From Gelatoporia subvermispora B (Eukaryota; Basidiomycota; Agaricomycetes; Polyporales; Gelatoporiaceae), in assembly GCA_000320605.2 (NCBI GenBank), contig KB445804.1, forward strand, positions 984,895 through 1,048,894: DNA of 64,000 nt. The letters run 5' to 3'. Below the pieces are notes generated by a model, which saw only the letters and a list, made by a program, of their open reading frames with translations, was not told the origin of the DNA and searched no databases. Shown piece by piece: positions 50,371 through 60,339 of this stretch. The position numbers and the translations under genes were made by a program. Numbering within the stretch: position 1 is the stretch's first letter; every line of letters starts with the position of its first letter.

Positions 50371-51261
50371 CCATGCATTCGAATGCGTCTAACACAAGCT
50401 ATGTACGGCTAGTCATGAGGGCAATCCTTTCGAATCCAGACATCAACCTGACCGGTAGTTTTGCATCGAGCTCGTCTTAAGTACAACGTGGCCAGTGCAT
50501 GGTTCTATCATATCTCCGCAGGGACATGATTGTAATGCCGATAGAATGATATAGATGCGGGCGGGATTACTCAAGGCGCAAGCTAGGATACTACTGGAAA
50601 CGAACCGATTCCGACGGCCAGACTATCAGCGCATCTGAGGAGAGCCGGTTCAGAATACTTGGGATCGACGTCGACATTGAAGCTCGAAGCTGGAATCGAA
50701 GGTTTGACAATGAGGAGCTCTGCCCGCAGAAGAAGCTGGAATGTGGCAAACACGCAACATCGATTTTCAACACTGGGGTAGTAGTAGCGACTTCTGCGCA
50801 CCACATGTAGAGAGACAGTCTATTATCGATCGCAGCTCACGCGTATCGACAAAGCCATGGGAAACATTACTCGCATGAACGCACAGGTAATAGACGCAGA
50901 AGTGGCCAGAAGTATCCTCGTGTCCTCGTTATCTTACGTGTGCGTGGGATCTGAGAAAGGCGAAATGCAGGTGAGGACAGGTCGGCCGTATATCTAGTAC
51001 CGGGGTAACAGGTATTGCGATGATATTCTGGAAGCGACATGCCTGGAGTAAACGAAGGTGATCAGGAAACTGTGGTCGATGAAGTCGCTGATGACAACGA
51101 AGGTGCGCAAATGTTACTCCATAGATGTCGGAACCATTCGCGTCTTGCCTCCTTGCATGTCTCGCATAGAGCCCCAGATCTTAAGCTCCTGCTCTAGCGC
51201 GAGTCTGCGCGGTGACTTGACACGCACATCCTCGTCACCGATAATATCTTCGAAACCGCTG
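50371..51261. other. Intergenic, unresolved
   Basis: About 0.9 kb. A minus-strand frame from an ATG at 50806 (71 codons) could be a first exon for the gene at 49510-50370, but nothing links them. It also holds the degraded 3' part of the pseudogene to the right. Confidence 0.3.
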
Positions 51262-52206
51262 TCAGGCCTCCCATTCAAGGGCGAGCGCGCGTGTCCGTGC
51301 ATGAGACTGGAACGTTGTGAGCGCATGGTGACGCAGGAGGAGGCAAGTGGAAAGGAGTGACAGGAAAGAGCGGTTCGACAGGTAAGGCAGGATGAGATTG
51401 AGTATATCGACTGTTTGAGTCGTCATAATGTCTGACGTGTTCTTTCGAGGACGTCCGATCTATGCGAGCCGCACTGGTGATACTGCAGGAGAGAACGTCG
51501 GGAATCTGCAGAACATGCAATTAGCGTCTACATGATCTGGTGTCGAATTGATGAAGCTCACACGTCTGGCCTGGCCAGGGCCCAGGAAATCTCGCTGGAC
51601 TGAAATGCTGCCCAATCAAACTCATTTGAGCCATCGTCATGACCGGTGAATTTCCAGAATCTCTCGATATCGACACTTCCCGCAGCTTCATAGTTCACAT
51701 CGCGAAGCCTTCCAGCAACTCTGCCATAACAGGGACGGCCGAGGACGAGTTCGATCTGGCACAGCTCGGCTAGGGAGTCGAGAGAGTCGTCCGATGCGTT
51801 GAAGACATGCCGGAGGATGCTTGCGCATACAGTGTGGAAAACCATGAACTATTCCGAATGTAAGATATTCACGGTAACGATAGACGTCGCCAGTAATGAG
51901 TGCTCCTCACTGTGCCTCCTAAGATTCCCATTGTTATATACCGACAGTCTTGGCGCGGTCTCCCTGTCTGATTCCGAAGAGATTGATGTCTTCGCAATAC
52001 AGTAATCAGTCAAACTCTGCTGAGGTATGGAGGTTTGTACCAAAGTATTCCAACGCGGGCACGCCCCCTTGAACCCGGTGTCCCATTTTGATACCCCATT
52101 GCAAATGATTCAGTTGCTGCTGTGTGAGAGTGCCTGAGGGTGCATTGCGGGGGAAAACAGCGTGCGGGCTCGGCTGGAAAGGTAGACGGCAAAGCGTGCA
52201 GGACAT
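51262..52206 (-). pseudogene. F-box-like paralogue with several in-frame stops
   Basis: Damaged sister of the intact gene at 53385-54679. Exon 1 (ATG 52206) encodes MSCTLCRLPFQP, against MSCSLCRLPFQP in the sister. In exon 2 the sister's NNMFGNVPGKR aligns with INLFGIRQGDR, but the copy then has TAA (51936-51934) and TAG (51921-51919). Exon 3 is well kept: IELVLGRPCYGRVAGRLRDV and SWALARPDV. Exon 4 aligns as FPTFSPAVSPVRLA then TAG (51462-51460) where the sister has SQ, and continues in frame through DILNLILPYLS and LLRHHALTTFQSHA to a TGA at 51264-51262. Splice sites remain at the same places. A functional gene with unrecognised introns is a weak alternative. Confidence 0.75.
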
Positions 52207-53384
52207 CCTGGAAAGTGACTAGTGTAGCGATCCAGGGACAGAGCTAGAGGGTCGAGAATATCTCAAAATAAATATCTGACTGCATCGGCATGGGCCGAGA
52301 GAATACTCACATCCACCAACACAAGCTGTTCAGTCGGCTACTAGTTGAAGTAATGCTGTGCTATGCATGTGTACAAAAGTGGTGCGGCGCAACTGATGCG
52401 TATACAGGCTTTTCGATAATTCGGCTGTTCGTGAGTGTGTTCTTCAATGGCAATGGGAAGCGAAGCCCTATAGTGTCGTCCAGAAGTCCACGAGGTTCAG
52501 CGAGTAATGAATAGGATCAGACGGACACGAAGCGAAAGTTCTGTGACTGTGAGAACGACAGCGGACGCTCGTCGCTGAGCCCACTAAGCGAGAGGCACGA
52601 CTCGAACTTTGCGCCCACCACACCTGGCGCTTGGTATACCGTCCTTGCCATCGCAATACACTCAGATGTCCCCTAAAAAGAGGTAGCAGTGCGATTGGCC
52701 GCCCGATAAACTTGAGGCATTGGCTTCCAGAGGCATCAGCCTCATCAGCTGCATGCCCATATCTGTCACTCTAGCTGAATCCCCTCCGTTTTCCATTCCA
52801 GGGCGGCGCCACTTGATCGACTTCGCTTCATCTCGTATTCTACCTGAGAAACTGCAATCATCTGATTCATCAATGAGGCCCACCGCACCTTGAGCACTCA
52901 GGATGGTGCTGCGTACATGCCTTGCGTTGCCGGATACCAGCTACGAGTTGGTGACACAAGGTGGTACCTGTCAAGCTTGCGCACGTCTCTTTTGGAAACA
53001 TACCTCATTGGAGTTGGCTAATGGAGTGTGTAGAGGAGTGATCGACTGCTACGCGTGGCGGGATGTGTTAATCTTCATTCATCTGTACTATACAGCACAG
53101 CACGCCTTGGAGTTGGGGATAACTTGACGTTGGGCATTCCTCTGGTCCAAACTTCGAACTCGTAGTATCGTTTAGATTTGGAGGACATCAACATGGGTCA
53201 TACAGGTCACTTTGGTCAATGAGTCATAACGTAGGCTATACATGGGTACAAAACCGATTACACGAGTACATTTGCAGGACTGATGCCTGTGAGGCACGGA
53301 AGAACAAGAAGGAAAGACGTACTACACACGAGAATGAGGCTTACCGAGAAAGGGCCAATACGAGGATCCCACCGGATCGTGGCC
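52207..53384. other. Intergenic between the pseudogene and its intact sister
   Basis: About 1.2 kb. A minus-strand frame from an ATG at about 52652 (MARTVYQAPGVVG..., some 44 codons) and a plus-strand frame at 52903-53127 are open but unsupported by any motif. Nothing recognised. Confidence 0.35.
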
Positions 53385-54679
53385 TCATGACATCCGGTTC
53401 TGATGCCTTTTGAGTACGGAGCCTGTTTCGCTGCGCGAGGCATGCCGCATCTGCATCATGAATTCCATATGCTTCTCCAAGTCAATCCTCGCCGTCGTCT
53501 TGATTCGCTCACCATTAGCGTTGACAATGACCTCATACTCGCTGGACGCCCGTGTCTCTCGATAGACACGGTACACTTCGTGAGCCAGCGCCCATATACG
53601 GCGACGCGCCCGCATGCTCGGCTTCTTGTACACCTGCGACAGATACAGCAGCCAATCGCCGTCGGCCGGGGAGTCTTCCGGGTGCGCCATGCTGGTGGCA
53701 GCGGCGGGTGCTGCACGAGCACGCTCGGTCTCGAGAGGCACTGCCCATCCTAGTGCTAGGACTCGCTTGCGTGCATGCGGTTGGAATGTAGTAAGTGCAT
53801 GGTGCCGCAAGAGGCGACAACTTGACAGAAGGTATACAAAGGATTCGTCCGAGAGGTACGGTAGCAGCAGATGCAAGACATCCAGAGATTGTGTCGTCAG
53901 TATGTCAGCTGGCGCCTTCGGAACATCTTTGAACTGGGATAGCCGCGAGGGTGATACCACAGGGTAGAACTTAGGGAACCTGAAGTAGTACATCTTAGTA
54001 TTTATGATGCATGATAAAGCCAGAGGCAGACACTCACACATCGGGCCGATTGAGCATCCAATCGAGGCCTTTAGACATAAATGCGGTCCAGTTGAACGCG
54101 TTGAGGCCCTCGTCGGTACTAGGAATCCAGAATTTCTCGATATCGAATTTGCCAACGCGTTCATAATCAACATGGCGAAGTCTTCCCGCAAACCTGCCAC
54201 CTAGAGGTCGGCCAAGGACCAACTCAATCTGTGAGAGCTCAGTCATAGAGTCTATCGACTCCTCCGCCGGTAGACCAAAGGCGTGGCGAAGGAGGGTGCC
54301 GCAAGCACTGTGTACGGTGACGATCTAAGCAACATTTCAACATCCCATTGTAAAGACCGGTGTCTCAAGGCTCACCGTGCCACCATGCGTTTCCCACATA
54401 ACGACGGAGACAATCCAAACGCGCTTTCCTGGCACATTTCCGAACATATTGTTGTCTGTTATGGGACTTGTCAGGGCATCTGCACTAGAGGAGGCTATCG
54501 AGAAGGCACACACCAAGATACTCCAATGTCGCCACTCCGGCTGGAACGTTCTTGCCCATTCCAATTGCCCACTGAAGGTAATTGCGCTGTTTATCTGTAA
54601 GGATACCCGGCGGAGCAGGCCTTGGCTTGTTGGAACGAGGGGTGGGCTGGAATGGCAGGCGACATAGGCTACAAGACAT
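53385..54679 (-). CDS. F-box-like domain protein, basidiomycete family
   Basis: Probable substrate adaptor of an SCF-type ubiquitin ligase, judged only from a weak F-box-like segment. Four exons: exon 1 from ATG 54679 encodes MSCSLCRLPFQPTPR with a CxxC pair and a helix (YLQWAIGMGKNVPAGVATLEYLG); exon 2 FGNVPGKRVWIVSVV; exon 3 CGTLLRHAFG, IELVLGRPLGGRFAGRLRHV and FDIEKFWIPS; exon 4 VSPSRL and the F-box-like stretch LDVLHLLLPYLSDESFVYLL with CRLLRHHALTTFQPHARKR, then a basic helical region to 53385. No stops. A decayed paralogue lies about 1.2 kb downstream on the same strand. Function and partners are unknown; binding of zinc by the N-terminal cysteines is possible. Confidence 0.75.
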
Positions 54680-55114
54680 GTCCACTGCGAGATTGTTGGA
54701 GGCTGGAGTTCCAACGGGGGATGGTTGCGATACAGTCAGTCCTGGTTGAACTCTATTATACCTTCGCGCGTGCGTTGCCACATTACTGGCCACAAGTTGC
54801 CAGCCACAAGCTGCTGGCCTGGATCGTGGTCAGAAGCCCCATTGTCCTCGCAATTCTCGGGATAATTCGAACTCTGCGGTGATCATTATCCGCCACAGAT
54901 GGTGGCGCACGAGACAATCTAACCGGCAGCAATTGGCACAGCTTCAACTTTAGCACGCCACTTGGACACCGTAGCAGAAAATAGGAAGAACATGTCAGTA
55001 CATAACAAACAAGATCCAAGGAACAACCGAAAACATGCGTCAAAGGGTGTCGCGAGTATGGCAGCTGGGAGATATCAGGATTCAAATTGTACGGACTTAA
55101 CCAACGAGACAACT
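54680..55114. other. Intergenic region between KRI1 and the F-box-like gene
   Basis: About 430 bp with the promoter of the F-box-like gene and the KRI1 3' UTR (both genes on the minus strand). Nothing else seen. Confidence 0.5.
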
Positions 55115-57758
55115 CTACGACTCCGCGTTTTCATACTTTTTATGTCGTCTCCGCTTCTTTTTGGCCGACTCTTGCGTATGTGTCTCCTCGTTCGCTTCCT
55201 CAGGTGCCTTCCTTTTCCCCGGGCTATGAGCCTTTTCCGCACCTCCTACTTCGCCTACTTCTCCTTCTGCGTTGTCAGCAGCAGCACGCTCCCGCATACG
55301 TTCCTTCTTGCCCTTTCGCTTCTTCGCCGGCTTCTCGGCCTTGTCGCCGTTTTGCTGCGGCACAGCCCCGCGGTCCTTGAGCTTCTCCTTGAGCTCCTTG
55401 AGCTTGTCTGTGCGGTTGTTGTCCCAGTGCTTGCCCTTGCCCTCTTTACGGTACGGTGCGTACTTCTTGATGCCCATGTATGAGTTCAACTCCGCGTCTG
55501 TTGCCATGAGGATCTCGGCGGGTGAGAGACCAAAGGTATCGGACGAGACTTTCGCGTATTTGAAGCGCGTTGGCATGTCGCCCACCTGAGGTCTAGTGAA
55601 TACCAGTGTGACAAAGTGAGAATGCTCGACGTACCATGTCGTTGAAATCCATCTCGTAGATTTCGTCCAAGTACTGTTCCAGCACCTTCTTGCGCATCTC
55701 TTCCGTGCCGTCCCACTCCTCCTCGCCAGGCAGAAGTCGCTCCACGTCTGCGTCCATTTCGTCAATGTCGACGCCTTCTTCGTACTCATCCACGTCCTTC
55801 TTTTTCTTCTTTTTCTTCTTCTTGGACTTGGTCTCAGCTTCATCTTCATCTTCGGATGATAGGGCGATATCCCCGACGTCGATGTCATCATCCCAGATCG
55901 GCTTCTCGTCATCGTCGATATCATCTCCGACCTCGTTCGCATACACTGCGGCCATCTGCCGGTCATGGGCATCTGGATCCCAATCACCCTCCAGATCAAG
56001 CTCCAATAGGGCTATGATGTGACGGCAGATCGTTAAACTTACGACTCTGACAGTCGTCAAGCTGAACATACCTCTGCTCTCTTCAAGCTTCTTCCCGCCT
56101 TCCTTACTAATCTTCTCCAACTTCGCCATAATCTCCTTCTTCTTGAGTGCCTTCAGCCTGTTCACTTCCTCTTTCTTCTTGAGCAGCTCCTCTTCCTTCC
56201 GTGCTTTGCGCTTCTCACGCGCCTCTTTCCTGGACGTGTCTTCTCGTCGCACCAGCGAAGCAAGGTTACGCGGATATCGTGCAATAGTCGCGGCGTCCCT
56301 GCAGCACCAACAACGTCGATGAGCACATCACATGACAATGGAATCAGCACGCACGGCTCCTCGAAACGGAAGTTATACGAGCTCTCAAACCGGTCTGCGA
56401 CATCGTCGAATTCATCGTCGTCCAGGTTGCCCTCTTTTGCATCACTTCGCTCTGACGCGCTGCCTTCGCCATCGCTTTCTGAGCCAGAACTGCTAGCAGC
56501 GTTACCCGCCTTCCGTTTGCCCTTGCCCTTCTTGCTAGTGATTTCCTTATACGTGGGCAGCCGTCGTTCTTCCTTGTCGATCCATCCACGGTTCAGGATG
56601 TAGCTAGGGACCTATGATCAAGATCGGTAGCCAAACATGTAGACAAAGGCACTCACTTCATCAGGAACTCCTGATCGTCTTCCTTCTTATTCTTCTTCGT
56701 CTCACCCTTCTTGTCCTTCTTTTTCTTCTTTTTATCTTGCTTGCCCTTTATCGTATCGCCCTCTTCCTTCACATCTTCCTTCTCCGTCTGCAGCACCACG
56801 TTCTCGTCGATGGTGATTAGATCTTTGAGGTCCTCGCCAACAGCGCGCTGTAAAAACGCACGGTATTCCTCCTCTTCCTGTTCCAACTCATCTTTTGTCT
56901 TCTCGCGAGGGATGAGGAGGTCATCTTCCTCGTCGGACTTGATGGCAGTGTGGAAAGCGGCGATGGTCTCGTCGCGTAGAGCGGCCTGCTCTTGGACGTG
57001 TGTCATTGGCTCTGGAGAAGGTGAACGAGAGTCGGGGTTGAGAGCCGAGGCGAGGGCATGCTGGCGCATTGTGAGGGGTTTTGACTGCAGGAAGCTCTAA
57101 GTAATGAGGTCCAGGGTAATATCAATAGGATAACATGCCTTGTCCTTCTTGACGCGAGTAATGTTGGCTTCTCCTGTTTTCTGCTTTTCCTCTGTGAGGT
57201 GTGATCAACAATATGCTCGAAATGCAGGAGTTAGGGCGAGAGAGTTGGGAATGCCGTGACGCCACCGAGCGCCTTCGCTCAGCCAAGTCGGGCGCAGACT
57301 TTTTATGAGAGTTGTTCAGAACGTGTGCCACTTCAGCTCGCCCATGCTTCTTTGACTGAGCTCTGGTCGCACGGAGTGTTACGACATTCACAGCCAAGTC
57401 CCGGGGTTGTCACGTACCTTCGAACACATCCTTCCCGCTCTCATAGATTGCGGGGTCCTTCTTCTTAATCCTTGCAAGTGTTCTCAGGATGGCAGCGTCA
57501 ACAGCAGGTGTGAGCTCCTCTCCATCCTCATCTTCCGATTCTGCTTCCTCCGAGTCCTCGGAGTCGACACCGTCCTCATCAACGTCCGAGCCGTACTTCT
57601 CCTTGACTGCACATGCGTAAGTAACAACAGCCTCTCTCGGTGCCATAATGCTTACGTTTCGCGAGTTCCTCTCGCTCCTTTTTATACTCGTACGCCTTGG
57701 CGAAGTGCTCGTTGATTGTAAGCTGGTGGATGGATTCGTTATCCGAGTCGTCAAGCAT
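55115..57758 (-). CDS. KRI1: Ribosome biogenesis protein Kri1
   Basis: Nucleolar factor required for 40S subunit assembly; partner of Krr1. About six exons. The start MLDDSDNESIHQLTINEHFAKAYE at 57758 is typical of Kri1. Next come KYGSDVDEDGVDSED with acidic clusters, DAAILRTLARIKKKDP, SYILNRGWIDKEERR, FESSYNFRFEEP (joined to DAATIARYPRN across an intron near 56345-56297), RREDTSRKEAREKRKARK, the acidic DWDPDAHDRQM/IWDDDID region, and the conserved C-terminal domain MPTRFKYAKVSSDTFGLSPAEILMATDAELNSYMG and KKYAPYRKEGKGKHWD. The end is Lys/Arg-rich (KKKRRRHKKYENAES). Low-complexity K/E/D runs are normal for the family and produce long frames in other phases. Confidence 0.94.
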
Positions 57759-58923
57759 TTTGGTCTATATCGTCGATTTTGATGGCATGCAGATAGTATA
57801 CACCCAAGCACCGGGTACAAAGTCGAAGTATGCCTCAGTGTCTTCACGGTCGAGGGCGTCGATGTGAGATCGGGCCTCAGGATCTGACAGAATTTCGTGG
57901 TCACGAGACCACGTTCTCGTCCCCCGTGACAGCTGCGACGTGATTGGCCAGGCTGACGACTGTGCACGGTGACGGTAGCGCCCACTATAAATGGGTGCAG
58001 ATGTTGTGTCTTGTCTCATTCAAACATCTCTGGCAAGGTTTCTGCGCCGCATATTTGCAGATGGTTCAAACCATCATGATTCTCCCTGGGATACACATCT
58101 TCATGTCTTCTGTGTTTCATGCACTCCATGATGCCAACCACCACCATTTCCGCACTCTCCTTCAATCCGGAGGTGAGCGGGCTATAGGTCTCCACCAACG
58201 ACTACAAGCGGTGTAGACCAGCACATGCAGAGGGGAGCCGACCCGGAGGACCAAGGCTTGTGGGCAATATTGTCGGGATGTCTGGTCGCGCGAGGTCGCG
58301 GAGAACGTCCAAGCTTCGACAAAGTGCTGCCATCTAGTTTGACGATCTTCAGACTGTGAATAACATGGAAGCTACCGGCTCAGCATGTGGAATACCGGAC
58401 ACGTCGCCAGCTATCGCCATGCGTACCCCCAGTAGCGTGAATAATACAGCTCGATTCTGAACATGTCCGCTCGTCGCTTCTAAAAACCATCAGTAACGAC
58501 CAGTGCGCAGCTCGGGGCTCGGAAGTCCGGCCGCGCAGCGGATAATCGAATTATAAATAAAAGACGCGACGAGCTTGAGGTAGTACATTACGAACAAGTG
58601 ATAATATGAAGATACTCAAGGTATGCGTACTTGAACAGGCGAGTAAGTATCTAGTGTCGTGTTCAGTACGCCGCTGCCAGAACGTGCATGAGTGCCGCAT
58701 GTGCGGGTGAAGCGAACGGGGATAATGAGTGCCGCCGTGGATATATGCGCAAACAACGAAACAGCACGTCGGGCCAGCATGATAGGTAATACACGGGAGG
58801 GCGCGCGCACCGGATAAGGGCCGGCGTCGGAGACGGGGTGTCAATAGTAGCATAATGAAGCAAACGCACAGCGAGTCTCGAGGAAATCAGGGGAGTGGCT
58901 GCCAAGCGTCAGTCCAGTCCGGC
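57759..58923. other. Intergenic between KRI1 and the membrane protein gene
   Basis: About 1.2 kb, with the KRI1 promoter at the left. Short frames on both strands; no product recognised. Confidence 0.45.
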
Positions 58924-60339
58924 TCAGTGTGAGCTCGGGGGGAGGGGGAACTCGCGTACGGTCGCGACCTCGGACTCTTCGTCGAGGCTCCCGAGGGTGG
59001 AGATGCCGGAGATCGTCGAGCCATGCATGGACACGACACGGAGGCGCTCCTCGACCTCTTCTTGCGTCAGGTTCAGCGCAGCCGTCAGCGACCGCATCGC
59101 GTGGTCGCCGAAGGCGTTACCGGTACTGCTGCCGCTGGAGTCCATGTGCTTGTGCGTCGGCGGGGTGACGCGTGTCACAGGGACATCGTATGCAGCCTCG
59201 CTGGCGTCCGCGAAGGGATTCACAAGGCTCTCGGTCGGACTGTGAGGCGAAGAGGTGGTCGTGCCGCTACGCGAGCGGGTAATGCTCCGCGCGCGAGTTG
59301 TCGTGCTGGTACTCTGGCTGCGTGAGAGGCGGTTGTTGCGCTGCAGCTCCTGCGCGTTGAAGAAGGGATTGGCGGCGGTACGCTTCTCCTCTACAACATC
59401 TGCGAAGGGATTCTGCACCTCGTATGCGCCGGTAACGTCTTCTTCCTCGAGGCCAAGAACCTCGGCGGATTCCCATTTGTGGATGGGGGAGGAAGTCGCA
59501 GGGGGTGTCATCTTCGCCATACACATAGTGGGCGACATTGTACCGGAGTCGAGACGCATGGAGCGGAGGGAGAGGATAGGGTCCTCAGCAACGGTATCGC
59601 CGTCCCAAGAGACGCCACTATTCTCACGCGACGCGTAAGGGCGCTGGGGTTTCTCGAGAGCGAGCTCCTCGGCGAGATTGGGGTGGTACTTTGAGAATTC
59701 GAAGGGAGGCAGGTCATGTGAGTTGTCCTCGTCATAGGTCTTGGCCGTGCGTGTAGTACGCATGCTGGGAGACTTCTTGAACATATTGAAGCTCGTTTCA
59801 ACCATCTCGCTATCCTTCTCCTTCTCACCGCCTGCAGGCCGTGGCATACCCTCCCATTTATCATGTTCATCATCCAGCTTATTCCAATTCTGTTGCGAAC
59901 GCGAGCGCTGCTGCTCGGCGTGACCCTGCGCATCGCGTTGACGAGCGGCGGCAGCAGACTTCGTCGAGCGCTTGCACAGCCAGACAAAAAGGAGGATCAA
60001 CAGCGCGAGACCTGCGAAAGCACCTAGGCAGGCACCGATCACAGTGCCTAGAGAGATATCTGAGTTTTTGGAGGAAGCGGCAGACGTTGGCGGGGCGCTG
60101 GACGAGGCGGAAGGGGCGACCGAGGAAGTGACTGTGACGACAGGGATCGTATCTGCGAGAGACGGAGCGGTGAATGCGAGACTTGAGGGAACAGCGGTGT
60201 CGAGCACCAGGCCAGCCGAATCGACGGTCGGACTCGCCAGCTGGCTTGCGCCTCCGAAGCCATCGACTGTCGGCACTGGAGGGGGACTGTCGCCATCATC
60301 TGACTGGCGTTTCCTGATATGTTTGCGGGCGAGGACCAT
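58924..60339 (-). CDS. Single-pass membrane protein with Ser/Thr-rich ectodomain
   Basis: Intronless frame of 471 aa from ATG 60339. I do not recognise the family. Order: a charged start (MVLARKHIRKRQSDDGD), about 75 residues rich in Ser, Ala, Thr and Pro, one transmembrane helix near residues 97-120 (GTVIGACLGAFAGLALLILLFVWLC) followed by KRSTK, then a long, probably disordered cytoplasmic tail with many Ser/Thr and several NPFADV/NPFFNA/NPFADA repeats. No cleavable signal peptide is obvious. The layout resembles fungal wall-stress sensors and related type I/III membrane proteins of basidiomycetes, but the cysteine-rich WSC domain is absent. NPF triplets bind EH domains of endocytic proteins, which would suggest control by endocytosis; this is inference. 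Confidence 0.65.
   Translation of the reverse strand: MVLARKHIRKRQSDDGDSPPPVPTVDGFGGASQLASPTVDSAGLVLDTAVPSSLAFTAPSLADTIPVVTVTSSVAPSASSSAPPTSAASSKNSDISLGTVIGACLGAFAGLALLILLFVWLCKRSTKSAAAARQRDAQGHAEQQRSRSQQNWNKLDDEHDKWEGMPRPAGGEKEKDSEMVETSFNMFKKSPSMRTTRTAKTYDEDNSHDLPPFEFSKYHPNLAEELALEKPQRPYASRENSGVSWDGDTVAEDPILSLRSMRLDSGTMSPTMCMAKMTPPATSSPIHKWESAEVLGLEEEDVTGAYEVQNPFADVVEEKRTAANPFFNAQELQRNNRLSRSQSTSTTTRARSITRSRSGTTTSSPHSPTESLVNPFADASEAAYDVPVTRVTPPTHKHMDSSGSSTGNAFGDHAMRSLTAALNLTQEEVEERLRVVSMHGSTISGISTLGSLDEESEVATVREFPLPPSSH

Noticed and set aside
55690..57100. Plus-strand Ser/Phe-rich frames
   Set aside because: They are the complement of the Lys/Glu/Asp-rich KRI1 coding sequence.
58929..59694. 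Plus-strand frames opposite the membrane protein gene
   Set aside because: They mirror the long minus-strand coding frame, which has a sensible ATG, membrane helix and low-complexity composition typical of real proteins.
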